In this document: positions 8,662-17,224 of the stretch, in pieces
Numbering within the stretch: position 1 is the first letter of the stretch
Layout of the letters: the number at the start of each line of letters is the position of its first letter
Source of the DNA: JAGZEG01 sp963930185
GTDB lineage: Bacteria; Actinomycetota; Coriobacteriia; Coriobacteriales; UMGS124
DNA: 64,000 nucleotides
Assembly: GCA_963930185.1 (NCBI GenBank)
Contig: CAWVLT010000025.1
Coordinates: 1 to 64,000 of the forward strand
Reading direction: 5' to 3'
Made by a program: the position numbers and the translations under genes
Notes under the pieces: generated by a model
Told to the model about the DNA's origin: nothing
Databases searched by the model: none
Seen by the model: only the letters and a program-made list of their open reading frames with translations

Positions 8662-10173
8662 ATGGCTCGCAAGAAGAAGGATAACACGGCGGAAATAGGC
8701 TTTGAGGAGCAGATTTGGCGCGCGGCGGACAAACTGCGCGGCAATATCGATGCCTCCGAATACAAGAACGTAGTGCTTGGGCTCATCTTCCTCAAGTACA
8801 TCTCGGACAAATTCGACCAGCGCCACCAGGAGCTCATTGACGAAGGCGAAGGCTTCGAGGAAGATCGTGACGAGTACACCTACAAGAACATCTTCTGGGT
8901 GCCTCGCGAGGCGCGCTGGGACACGATAGCCTCCGCCGCCCACACGCCCGAAATCGGCAAGGTCATCGACAACGCCATGCGCCTCATCGAGGCGGAGAAC
9001 GACCGACTTAAAGGGATCCTTCCGAAGAACTTCGCTCGGCAGGAGCTGGATAAGCGTCGTCTTGGCGAGGTGGTTGACCTCTTCACCAACGTACAGATGG
9101 CCGAGAAGGGCGATACGCGTGACATTCTGGGCCGCACCTATGAGTACTGTCTTGCCAAGTTTGCCGAAGCAGAGGGCAAGAATGCCGGCGAGTTCTACAC
9201 GCCCGCCTGCGTGGTGCGCACGCTCGTTGAAATCATCCAGCCCTACCACGGCAGGGTGTATGACCCCTGCTGTGGCTCGGGTGGCATGTTCGTGCAATCC
9301 GCCGAGTTCGTTCGCCGCCATCAGGGCAACATTAACGACCTGTCCATCTTCGGACAGGAAAGCAACCCTACCACGTGGAAGATGGCAATGATGAACCTCG
9401 CAATCCGAGGCATCGACGCTGATCTAGGACCGTCCAACGCGGACACGTTCTTCAACGACCTGCACAAAGACAAGCGGTTCGACTTCATCCTTGCCAACCC
9501 GCCGTTCAACGATTCGGACTGGGGCGGCGAGCAACTCGCGGATGACCCGAGATGGGATTTCGGAACACCGCCTGCGAGCAACGCCAACTTCGCCTGGATG
9601 CAGCATATGATCCACCACCTCGCCGAGGGCGGCCGCATGGGCATGGTGCTCGCAAACGGTTCGCTTTCCTCGCAACAGAACAACGAGGGGGAGATCCGCA
9701 AAGCCATCGTAGATGCGGGGCTCGTGGAGGGCATCGTCGCCATGCCTGACCGCCTCTTTTACAGCACCGGCATCCCGGTGAGTCTCTGGATCATCAGCAA
9801 AGAGCCCGGTCGCGAAAAGAAGACCCTCTTCATTGATGCCCGTGAGATGGGTACGATGGTGAGCCGGCGCCTTCGCGAGTTCACCGATGAAGACATTGCC
9901 AAAGTAGCTGAGGCATTCGACGCATTCCGTAAGGGCGGGCTAGAGGATGAGAAGGGCTTCTGCGCCGTAGCGAGCAACGAGGACATCGTCAGGCAGGACT
10001 ACATACTCACACCGGGGCGCTACGTGGGCATCAAAGAGGAAGAGGATGACGGCGAGCCATTCGAGGAAAAGATGGCACGGCTAACCAGCGAGCTTAAAAA
10101 GTGCTTCGAGGAGTCCGACCGTCTACAAGAGCAGATCAAGAAGAACCTGGAGATGATCGGGTATGGGATATAA
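8662..10173 (+). CDS. hsdM: Type I DNA methyltransferase subunit HsdM
   Basis: A 503-residue adenine-N6 methyltransferase. It has an HsdM_N helical domain (about residues 8-150), GEFYTPACVVR, the AdoMet-binding motif DPCCGSGGMF near 200, and the catalytic NPPF near 279. It forms the modification enzyme with HsdS and is needed for restriction. The gene starts at an ATG five bases after hsdR and its last 11 bases overlap the start of the split hsdS. This matches the usual hsdR-hsdM-hsdS operon, except that the hsdS that follows is only an amino-terminal half. Confidence 0.95.
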   Translation: MARKKKDNTAEIGFEEQIWRAADKLRGNIDASEYKNVVLGLIFLKYISDKFDQRHQELIDEGEGFEEDRDEYTYKNIFWVPREARWDTIASAAHTPEIGKVIDNAMRLIEAENDRLKGILPKNFARQELDKRRLGEVVDLFTNVQMAEKGDTRDILGRTYEYCLAKFAEAEGKNAGEFYTPACVVRTLVEIIQPYHGRVYDPCCGSGGMFVQSAEFVRRHQGNINDLSIFGQESNPTTWKMAMMNLAIRGIDADLGPSNADTFFNDLHKDKRFDFILANPPFNDSDWGGEQLADDPRWDFGTPPASNANFAWMQHMIHHLAEGGRMGMVLANGSLSSQQNNEGEIRKAIVDAGLVEGIVAMPDRLFYSTGIPVSLWIISKEPGREKKTLFIDAREMGTMVSRRLREFTDEDIAKVAEAFDAFRKGGLEDEKGFCAVASNEDIVRQDYILTPGRYVGIKEEEDDGEPFEEKMARLTSELKKCFEESDRLQEQIKKNLEMIGYGI

Positions 10174-10741
10174 AGAGTCGTTTATTGAAACAGCAATTGA
10201 GGATGTCATAATCGAGATCGCCATGGGCCCGTTTGGCTCAAATATCAGGACAGATTGCTTTGTATCCGATGGCATACCAGTCTTCAACGGATCAAACCTG
10301 ACGGGATACAGTACAAATGATCTTGGCTTACGCTACGTAACAGAAGAGAAGGCCAAAAGTCTCGGCAACTCGCTTGCATCACGTGGTGACATCATTGTTA
10401 CACATAGAGGGACTCTTGGGCAGATTGCTTACATTCCCGCCGATTCTCAATACGAGCACTATATCATTTCGCAGAGCCAGTTTCGCTTGAAATGTGACAC
10501 GACCAAGGTTCTGCCTGAATACCTTGTGTATTACTTTCATACTCCGCTTGGGAAATGGAAGCTGCTCAGTAACAAGGTGCAGACAGGTGTGCCAGCTCTT
10601 AGCAGGCCAACCTCAACCTTCAAGAAGCTTCGTATCGAATTGCCCAATCTTGAGCAGCAGTACAGGGTTTTGGAAGTAGTCCGGCCTCTCCAGGACAAAA
10701 TCACCCTCAATCAGCGCACAAATGATTATTTGGCGGCGTGA
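10163..10741 (+). CDS. hsdS: HsdS amino-half (one target-recognition domain), truncated at recombination site A
   Basis: A 192-residue protein containing one target-recognition domain and the first part of the central conserved helix (ITLNQRTNDYL). Full HsdS proteins are about 350-420 residues with two such domains. The reading frame ends (YLAA, TGA) seven bases after the repeat at 10718-10734, just where the intact copy on the other strand continues with its second domain. The ATG overlaps the end of hsdM. In this orientation the hsdM operon therefore makes only a half subunit. It could dimerise, as reported for some artificially halved HsdS proteins, or wait for inversion to regain a second domain. 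Confidence 0.85.
   Translation: MGYKESFIETAIEDVIIEIAMGPFGSNIRTDCFVSDGIPVFNGSNLTGYSTNDLGLRYVTEEKAKSLGNSLASRGDIIVTHRGTLGQIAYIPADSQYEHYIISQSQFRLKCDTTKVLPEYLVYYFHTPLGKWKLLSNKVQTGVPALSRPTSTFKKLRIELPNLEQQYRVLEVVRPLQDKITLNQRTNDYLAA
10718..10734 (+). repeat. hsdS recombination repeat, site A
   Basis: ACAAATGATTATTTGGC, encoding Thr-Asn-Asp-Tyr-Leu. The same 15-17 bases occur at 12290-12306 (inverted), 14369-14384 (direct) and 15022-15037 (inverted). About 20 further bases 5' of this copy also match site B with few differences. Confidence 0.85.
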
Positions 10742-10746
10742 TGACC

Positions 10747-11667
10747 TTACTTCATGAGCTTTATGGCAACAAAGTAAAATGGAAAATCATAGCCGTCACG
10801 CGAGAGCACTGCGAATGCAACTCTACTTGCTGCGTTTGGATTGGGCTCGTTCGTTAAGGGCCTTTTTACCTGCATTCGATAATCATATTCCCGCAAGTAC
10901 GTCAGAGATCGTTCCCAGAATGTAGCGAAATCGTTTGTTGAAACATATACGACAATAAAAACTGCAGTACCTAATGGATTGTAGTTAATGATTGCTTTGA
11001 TAATATGCCTATCGATATAAGATCTGTCAATGTTTGTTAGCTTTAATCCTTCTATAATTGCAACTTCCCGTCTGTCTTTACAAAGCAAGATATCAACCTC
11101 TCCGGAAGAAGAACCGCTGGAGGACAAGCCATGTCGCGTCTGATCTTTCGTTTCGGAGTAGCCAATGAAGGACAGAGCGTCGCGTATCCAGTCATTAATG
11201 TTGTCTTCGGGTGTTTTTCGTGTATACATTGGATTCACGCTTAGGCGTTCGCCGGCTTTAATAAGGTCATTAAGCACGCAACGTGCCATCTCCAGGTCTG
11301 CGTTAATCCTCTCCTCGTTGGACTTGAAATTAGTGTTTCCGGAAATATCATCTTCAAGAAAGAAGAGTTTGTGCAGGATAAAACCAGTTTCAGTAGTATG
11401 TAATGCTTTCTTAACAGCAGATTCTACAAGCTTTCTATTTTTATCCAATATATGTACGCATTCACTTGGGCCAAAGAACGATAAGTCAACAGCATGGGAA
11501 TCCCAAGGCGTGTGTCGCATACCGGCATAATATGCATTTCCAAGGTCATCGTATTCATATTCACATTGCTCAAACGCTTGCACTAAATCAGAAGCTGAGA
11601 TCTCTTGTCTCAGATATTGAATTGCTCGCTGCTTGAAATACGCTGGAACCATATACGTAAACCCCAT
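10747..11667 (-). CDS. Uncharacterised protein with PD-(D/E)xK-like motif, cargo of the invertible hsdS segment
   Basis: 306 residues, function unknown. After a helical N-terminal half comes NINDWIRDALSFIGY, then a Ser/Gly-rich turn and GEVDILL...VAIIEGLK, followed by IINYNPLG and a beta-rich VFIVVYV. The spacing of the Asp and the Glu-x-x-Lys resembles a PD-(D/E)xK nuclease fold, but this is inference. ATG 11667 has AGGGG seven bases upstream; an in-frame TTG at 11673 is the alternative. It begins about nine bases after the hsdS stop, so it is the third gene of a recombinase-hsdS-this-gene operon. It lies wholly between inverted repeats A and B, so it would flip together with the hsdS carboxy half. 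Confidence 0.6.
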   Translation of the reverse strand: MGFTYMVPAYFKQRAIQYLRQEISASDLVQAFEQCEYEYDDLGNAYYAGMRHTPWDSHAVDLSFFGPSECVHILDKNRKLVESAVKKALHTTETGFILHKLFFLEDDISGNTNFKSNEERINADLEMARCVLNDLIKAGERLSVNPMYTRKTPEDNINDWIRDALSFIGYSETKDQTRHGLSSSGSSSGEVDILLCKDRREVAIIEGLKLTNIDRSYIDRHIIKAIINYNPLGTAVFIVVYVSTNDFATFWERSLTYLREYDYRMQVKRPLTNEPNPNAASRVAFAVLSRDGYDFPFYFVAIKLMK

Positions 11668-11676
11668 TGACAACCC

Positions 11677-12750
11677 CTATAACTTAGAAAAAGCGTTTCT
11701 GGCACAATCTATATCACCAGACATCAGCTTTGGCAGTAATGCATCGCGCAACTGAGATAGATTTCTGTTTTCTGCTTCATTGCACCGAATTTGTGAGTCA
11801 ATAAACGAAGATTGTTGTTCAAAAGCATCCATGGCATCTTCTCCCGGGAGTGCAATCTTCAAGCTTCTCAACGCCTCAGCGTTGATAGATCCAAACACTG
11901 TGCCCTCGCCATTATATATAGCAAACTTCTTTCTAAGTGATCTCATGAGATACAGGCAGTACGAGGGATATTTGCAGCTAATGGCAGCGAGACCTCGACC
12001 AATACAGCAATCCTCATATGCAACATTCAGATCGCCAACTGGAGCACGGACGCTCAAGAGTACGTCTCCCGCTTTCGCCATGCGCCTTGGCTCAGTTGTA
12101 TACAGCTTCCGAGAGGGATAGCGCCAGCCAAATTCACCACGACCCTGATAAAAGACGATCCCTTCCCCATTTTCATTGTAAGATGTTCCTGCAGGAGATT
12201 GGCCCATTGTGATGTCTGCGACATCGGACAATGTTGCATTATCTTCAAGTTTGCCAAAAGCGTTCGTAAACAGGGCGTCTGCCATTTCTGCCAAATAATC
12301 ATTTGTCTTCTGATTGAGAGTGATCTTCTTGTCCAACGAATCTAGTATTGCTGCCACAGTCTCTTGAGTATCTCTGTCTGGTATAGCAACCGGACAGAGA
12401 TTGATGTGGTTCCTATTAATTCCAGGCACTGCACTTGCAGTTATAAAATCTTTCCAAGAAACCGTCTTAAGTAGATAGTAGATAAATTTGGGGCAATTTC
12501 CGAAAAACTCAGTAGAGTAAAGGACCGTGTTAAGTGGCCAGCATGGCACATCGGAAAAGAAGACCTCCCCAATAGTTCCGTATCGGCCCGTAATAACACA
12601 GGGCGCACTAACTGCCGCGACATTATGAGTTCCCGACAAACCGGATGACGAATATACAGGGATCGAACCTTTAATACGCTTGCTGTTTGGAAGATCAAAA
12701 CCTCGCTTCAGGTCGGTAACTTTTCCAAGAACGGTTTTCTTCCAACTCAC
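11677..12750 (-). CDS. hsdS: Type I restriction-modification specificity subunit HsdS, full length, inverted
   Basis: 357 residues with two target-recognition domains (about 1-145 and 170-315), a central conserved helix (KITLNQKTNDYLAEMADALF) and the usual C-terminal LRDALLPKLMSGDID. It decides which bipartite DNA sequence the HsdM/HsdR complex methylates and cuts. The start is GTG at 12750, in a GTGA overlap with the stop of the recombinase gene, with AGGAGG eight bases upstream. It faces hsdM rather than following it. Its central helix contains repeat B, so recombination with site A or C would swap either half. Base composition is clearly lower in GC than the surrounding chromosome. Confidence 0.92.
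   Translation of the reverse strand: MSWKKTVLGKVTDLKRGFDLPNSKRIKGSIPVYSSSGLSGTHNVAAVSAPCVITGRYGTIGEVFFSDVPCWPLNTVLYSTEFFGNCPKFIYYLLKTVSWKDFITASAVPGINRNHINLCPVAIPDRDTQETVAAILDSLDKKITLNQKTNDYLAEMADALFTNAFGKLEDNATLSDVADITMGQSPAGTSYNENGEGIVFYQGRGEFGWRYPSRKLYTTEPRRMAKAGDVLLSVRAPVGDLNVAYEDCCIGRGLAAISCKYPSYCLYLMRSLRKKFAIYNGEGTVFGSINAEALRSLKIALPGEDAMDAFEQQSSFIDSQIRCNEAENRNLSQLRDALLPKLMSGDIDCARNAFSKL
12290..12306 (-). repeat. hsdS recombination repeat, site B
   Basis: An inverted copy, perfect over 17 bases, of the site A repeat. It lies within the central helix of the full-length minus-strand hsdS, in the same reading frame as in sites A and C. Confidence 0.85.
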
Positions 12751-13700
12751 TCCAAATACCTCCTATGTGAAGCCTTGACGTTGTTCTGGTTCACCAAGGC
12801 ATAATGCATCGTTGTGTCTATTCTCGCATGCCCGAGGAGCTTTTGCACCTGCTCGATCGGCATGCCCTTGTCGATTGCATGGGTAGCAAGCGTGCGGCGG
12901 AACTTGTGGGGATGCACCCGGGGTATGCCACACGCCTTTCCGAGCCCCCTCAAGCGAGACTCCACACCGCCGATCCCTAGGCGCTCGGCATTCTTGTCAA
13001 GCGATACAAAAAGCGCCGGGCAGTTATCCGTCCTGCTATCGAGATATGCCTTGAGGTGCAGTTTCGCCCGAGCATCGAAGTACACGGGACGCTGCTTGTT
13101 ACCCTTACCTGTGACGATGCACTCACGTCCCTGCAAATCCACATCGGAGATGTTCAAATGAACCAACTCTCCCACGCGCATTCCCGTCGAGGCAAGCATG
13201 TCAACGAGCGCAAGATCCCGCATGGTTGGGCAACAATCGCGAAGCGCCTCCAACTCTTCGTCGCTCAGTACCGCCTTTGCGATGGTTGCAGTCTTCACAC
13301 GACGTATGCGTCGTACCGGGCTCTTTACAATGTAGTCCTCATCCTCAAGCCAAGAGAAGAAACTCGAAAGAATTCGACGGATGTTGTCTATTGTGACCTT
13401 ACCCGCCCCTCTCCTCGTTTCGTATTCGTTGAGGTATTGCCGCAGATCATCACTCTCGATCTTCGTGCAGGGCTTCGCAACCGTGTCAAGCATGCTAGAT
13501 ATAGTACTCTCGTAGTATGCAATCGTCCGTGAAGAGCAGCCTTCGACTTGCTTGGCAGTGAGAAAAAGCGACAGAAGTTGAGAGTCATCTTGCAAAGCCG
13601 GCGTAAGAGCCTCACGAAGAACTATTGCCAAGCGTCTTAGCTGGTTACCAGAAAGGATTGCCTGCATTTGGGATAGTATTGTGTTGATTAAGGATTCCAT
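12747..13700 (-). CDS. Tyrosine recombinase associated with hsdS inversion
   Basis: 317 residues with a SAM-like N-terminal core-binding domain (about 40-125) and a catalytic domain. The residues expected of the family are visible: Arg175 (TGMRVGEL), Lys near 199-202, His265 and Arg268 (HPHKFRR), His291 (LLGHARI) and Tyr300 (TTMHYALV). ATG 13700 is chosen because GGAGG lies seven bases upstream. The gene is coupled to hsdS by a four-base overlap. Such XerC/D-like enzymes next to split hsdS genes invert specificity segments in other bacteria. No phage genes surround it, so a prophage integrase is less likely. Confidence 0.88.
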   Translation of the reverse strand: MESLINTILSQMQAILSGNQLRRLAIVLREALTPALQDDSQLLSLFLTAKQVEGCSSRTIAYYESTISSMLDTVAKPCTKIESDDLRQYLNEYETRRGAGKVTIDNIRRILSSFFSWLEDEDYIVKSPVRRIRRVKTATIAKAVLSDEELEALRDCCPTMRDLALVDMLASTGMRVGELVHLNISDVDLQGRECIVTGKGNKQRPVYFDARAKLHLKAYLDSRTDNCPALFVSLDKNAERLGIGGVESRLRGLGKACGIPRVHPHKFRRTLATHAIDKGMPIEQVQKLLGHARIDTTMHYALVNQNNVKASHRRYLE

Positions 13701-13767
13701 TCGATTCCTCCGGCTACTAGGATGACTCAAGGCAACATTTTTAATTTATACGAAAGAAAGGTGGGTC

Positions 13768-14376
13768 ATGAGCTTACCGATACGGCATGAAACATCAATC
13801 TCTGCAAGGATGGAAGACGCCGTGAGAGCATTTGATGCCGGCGCCTACCTCTCCGCCATCTCACTTGCCTTAACGATTCCCGACGTCTGCGGCGGACGCA
13901 TAAGCCCAGGCAAAGGCTCGCGCGAGAGATATGAGAGCTGGTTTGATGAATATGTGTCGCCCTCATACGTCGAGCCTGCAGAATACAACAAGCACAGTTC
14001 TGACCCTGACTGTACCAGCCAACTCCGATGCTATTTCACCGGCGCAGACTGTTATCAGCTGCGTTGCGTTTATCTTCATGAGGGGTCAAATGCGCCACAC
14101 ATCGACAAGGGAAAAACCGTTCTCGACCTCATACAATTCAGACTCTTCGACCCTGACGTCTGCGAATGTGACCATGTGGGAGAGACATGGTACGGCATTG
14201 ATGGTCAAGCATTCCGACAGATCAATCTCGATCTGCAACGTTTCATTCGCCTCATGAGTGAAGGTGTTAAGCGCTTCGTCTCTGAACATCCAGACATGAA
14301 CGACGACAAAGGATTGAATAGCACTTTCTATCAGCCTCTTCTCGACTTTCGAAACGTGATCATGAGCGACAAATGA
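13768..14376 (+). CDS. hypothetical protein ending inside recombination site C
   Basis: A 202-residue soluble protein of unknown function. It has no signal or membrane segment. The N-terminal region is helical (MEDAVRAFDAGAYLSAISLALTIPDVCGG); the middle is Cys- and Tyr-rich (CYFTGADCYQLRCVYLHEG). GAAAGGTGG precedes ATG 13768. Its stop codon TGA (14374-14376) is part of the repeat at 14369-14384, so its last codons are supplied by the recombination site. It lies with the recombinase between inverted sites B and C and would flip with it. Whether it acts in restriction control is unknown. Confidence 0.6.
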   Translation: MSLPIRHETSISARMEDAVRAFDAGAYLSAISLALTIPDVCGGRISPGKGSRERYESWFDEYVSPSYVEPAEYNKHSSDPDCTSQLRCYFTGADCYQLRCVYLHEGSNAPHIDKGKTVLDLIQFRLFDPDVCECDHVGETWYGIDGQAFRQINLDLQRFIRLMSEGVKRFVSEHPDMNDDKGLNSTFYQPLLDFRNVIMSDK

Positions 14377-14384
14377 TTATTTGG
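14369..14384 (+). repeat. hsdS recombination repeat, site C
   Basis: A 16-base direct copy of site A, at the start of the silent carboxy-half cassette. It reads in the same frame as in the full-length gene. Confidence 0.85.
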
Positions 14385-15021
14385 AGCAACTGCTCGATGC
14401 CCTGTTCGCACACATACTCGCATCAGCCGATACCAATTGGGCGCGTGTTTCGCTGTTGGATATTGCAAACTATAAGAATGGCTTGGCGATGCAGAAATTC
14501 CGTCCAGCACCAGGTGATCCTGGGCTGCCCGTGCTTAAAATTAAGGAGTTGGGTCAGGGGATGTGCAGTGCGGATTCCGAGCGCTGTACGAGCGAGATTG
14601 ACGAAAGTGTCACAATCCATGACGGAGACCTTGTATTCTCATGGTCAGGAACACTCCTGCTAGATTTCTGGGCAGGAGGCGAAGCTGGCCTCAACCAGCA
14701 CCTTTTTAAAGTCACCTCGGAGAAATATCCTAGTTGGCTTTACTACCTTTGGACCAAACGTCATATGAATCGATTCATTATGCTGGCAAAAGACCGTGCA
14801 ACGACAATGGGCCACATAAAGCGAGGCGCATTGGCCGATTCTGAAGTCCTCCTACCACCAGCCAAGCAACTCGAAGAGCTAACGCAGCTAATGCAGCCGA
14901 TCGTCGACCAGCGTATCGCCAGCAAAGTTCAATCGAGAAGATTGGCGACTCTTCGGGACGCCCTTCTTCCCAGGCTCATGTCTGGTGAGATCGACGTCTC
15001 GGGGGTCGAGCTGCCTGTGCA

Positions 15022-15037
15022 GCCAAATAATCATTTG
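15022..15037 (-). repeat. hsdS recombination repeat, site D
   Basis: GCCAAATAATCATTTG, the inverted repeat core, at the 3' end of the silent cassette. With site C it brackets the cassette as an invertible unit. Confidence 0.75.
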
Positions 15038-15208
15038 ACGATGAAACGAGGCACCTCAAAGCCGGTGATTACGCGTTTCGGGAGTTTCCTTGTTGCTGGC
15101 ACACACATGCTTCTCGCACATCATGTGCACCCATCGCCCCATTCTCGAGTACACTAGCCCCATGCAGTTTCGCGGCGACGATTGGCGGGCGCGACCAGGA
15201 TTATGGAC

Positions 15209-16897
15209 ATGCAGACGCCTCACATAAGCGTCAAGGACCACGTGCGGGGCATCGCGCGACCAGTTGTCGGGTTCGCATGCTTTCTGGTGGTGATGGACTT
15301 CCTGCTGTGGGGCGGGGCGTTCTCGGGGTTCTCGTCATACACGTGGAACCAGATCCACACCGCATACAGTATCCCAAGCGCGTTCGTGCTCGGGATCGCG
15401 CCCGTCATCTGCGCGCTGGCATGGCAGGGTCAGGTATCAACACAACAGGGATATGGCAATCAGGATAGCCGAGTCGCAGACGATCCGGTTGGTACATTGG
15501 CAGGCGGACTAACCGGCAGGCTATTTTCCCGCAAGGCTCTCGTGCCGGTGGCGGCCGGCCTCGCGCTGCTGGGACTGGCGTCGCTCGGGCACCTGATGTG
15601 GCATGCCAGCACATCGAGCGCCCTGCTTGCCTTGGTCTCGGCCGTCGTGGGGGTGGGGCTTGCGCTCGGCATCCTGGCGTGGCAGCGAGCTCTCTGCTCC
15701 ATAGAGTCGGGCCGCCTCATCAACGTGGTGCTCGCCGCATGCGTTGCCTTCTCGCTCGTCTCCTTGCTCCTCATCGTCCTGCCACGCGTGGCAGCCTACG
15801 TCGTGGTGGCCTTGCTATGCTGCCTCTCGTTCGTCCTACTCTGGAGGATGAGGACGGGCACAGCGGACAGCGATGCCGACAGCCCGTCTGCGCAGCCTTC
15901 GCCATCGCCTCACCTCTCCCCCGTGCGCGCAAGCACTTCCCCCTCCCCCACCTCGCTGCGTGGCGCGTTTGCCGGGTGGGGCGCCACCCTGTCGTGCCTA
16001 GGGTCGCTGGGATTTGTGGCCGGCATCTCGCGCAGCACCACGCTGTACGCGGGGATCAGCCGCATCACGGTGGCAGTAGAGTCGGCGCTGTGCGTTCTGG
16101 GCATCGCCATCGTGCTCATCGTGGTGTGGCGCGTGCTGGGGCGGCGCTTCTCGCCCGAGCGGTTCTACCAGGTGGGCTTTCCCGTCATCGCCACCAGCAT
16201 GGTGGTGTTCGCCGCGCTGCCCAACGACATCACGGCGGCGTTCTCCAGCTTCGCGTTCTTCTTCTTTGAGCTCTCCCTCATGGTGGCCGTAGTCCACAGC
16301 GCGCAGGAGGCGCAGGCCCGCGGGCAGGACCCGGTGGCCGTCTACGCGCTTCTGTCCGGGGTTGCCTACGTGCTGCTCGGCCTGGGCACCACGGCGAGCC
16401 TGCTCATCAGGACCATCAGCGGCGAGGGCCTGTCTGTCTACGCCCTGGCCGTGGTGGTGTGCATCTACGCCCTGTCCATTCCGCTCGTCATACAGGCGCG
16501 CCGGCGCAACGCCCCGCAGGCAGCCTTGAAAGGCAGGAGCAGCGAAAGTAGCGCGGGCGGTGCGGCGGCGCAGGTGGCCGGCCAGCAGCCCGCAGCCGGC
16601 GGCGTGCAGGCTACCGCCCAGGCCCAGCCGCTCGACATGCTCGACATCGCCGCGCGCGACGCCCATGGCCTGGCCGCGCGCTTCGGGCTCTCCCCGCGCG
16701 AGGAGGAGATCCTGGCGCTCACGTTCGTGGGCAAGGACTCGCCCACCATCGCCGCCGAGCTGGGTCTGTCGGACAACACCGTGCGCACGCACCGCAAGAA
16801 CATCTACCGCAAGCTCGACGTGCACTCCAAGCAGGAGGCGCTCGCCCTGCTCGACCGGCCCGTCGATCACGGCAACTCCAGGGAACGCCATCCTTAG
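15209..16897 (+). CDS. Membrane-anchored LuxR-family regulator
   Basis: About 562 residues. Residues 1-450 form about twelve hydrophobic segments, a long Pro/Ser/Thr loop dividing two groups. The C terminus is a LuxR/GerE helix-turn-helix (LSPREEEILALTFVGKDSPT, then LSDNTVRTHRKNIYRKLDVHSK). This architecture is typical of Eggerthellaceae, where such proteins are thought to sense small molecules at the membrane and switch on neighbouring reductases. The start is ambiguous: ATG 15209 has AGGA eight bases upstream, ATG 15203 and TTG 15182 are in frame. The next gene downstream on the same strand is an exported OYE-type flavoenzyme, the likely target. Confidence 0.85.
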   Translation: MQTPHISVKDHVRGIARPVVGFACFLVVMDFLLWGGAFSGFSSYTWNQIHTAYSIPSAFVLGIAPVICALAWQGQVSTQQGYGNQDSRVADDPVGTLAGGLTGRLFSRKALVPVAAGLALLGLASLGHLMWHASTSSALLALVSAVVGVGLALGILAWQRALCSIESGRLINVVLAACVAFSLVSLLLIVLPRVAAYVVVALLCCLSFVLLWRMRTGTADSDADSPSAQPSPSPHLSPVRASTSPSPTSLRGAFAGWGATLSCLGSLGFVAGISRSTTLYAGISRITVAVESALCVLGIAIVLIVVWRVLGRRFSPERFYQVGFPVIATSMVVFAALPNDITAAFSSFAFFFFELSLMVAVVHSAQEAQARGQDPVAVYALLSGVAYVLLGLGTTASLLIRTISGEGLSVYALAVVVCIYALSIPLVIQARRRNAPQAALKGRSSESSAGGAAAQVAGQQPAAGGVQATAQAQPLDMLDIAARDAHGLAARFGLSPREEEILALTFVGKDSPTIAAELGLSDNTVRTHRKNIYRKLDVHSKQEALALLDRPVDHGNSRERHP

Positions 16898-17224
16898 CTG
16901 AAAACCCGCAGGTAAAGCCCCTCTCCTCCCCTGTCCATACCCAACGGAGGGTGACCCCTTTGGCCGCTGCGACGCACGAGCCGCGACGGTTCGTCAGCGC
17001 GTTTTTGGCGGCATCACACTTGGTTGGGCATGACAGGCGCGGCCCCGTGCGCCATCATGCACCCTGACACGCATGTGCGGCGGCAGGCGGTCACGAGCAC
17101 CAGCTCGAGCCGGCCAGCCCGGGCCTCGAGCCCGACTCGGGCCCCGGACGTTCGGCCGGCCGGTCCTAGCCCACTCGCCCGCCACCTCGCATGCGCACAC
17201 GTCAATATGAGAGGATGAGGGAGA
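16898..17224. other. Intergenic region between LuxR and OYE-type genes
   Basis: 327 very GC-rich bases. No clear terminator, repeat or consensus promoter was found. Several short GC dyads (for example CGGCCGGCCGG near 17155) could fold. GAGGGAG directly precedes the downstream ATG. Confidence 0.3.

Larger units (their letters stand above)
14369..15157 (+). pseudogene. hsdS: Silent HsdS carboxy-half cassette
   Basis: From repeat C (Thr-Asn-Asp-Tyr-Leu) the frame continues LEQLLDALF, a second target-recognition domain, then LRDALLPRLMSGEIDVSGVEL, the normal end of an HsdS. It has no amino half and no ribosome site of its own: the apparent start is a TTG at 14381 inside the conserved helix. The frame runs on through an inverted repeat copy at 15022-15037 to a stop at 15157, so the original terminus may have been altered. 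It is a donor of a second recognition half to either amino-half segment after inversion, and is not expected to be expressed alone. Confidence 0.8.

Noticed and set aside
12747..13700. Prophage or integrative-element integrase
   Set aside because: It has no phage or conjugation neighbours and no tRNA attachment site; its overlap with hsdS and the four hsdS repeats point to specificity inversion instead.
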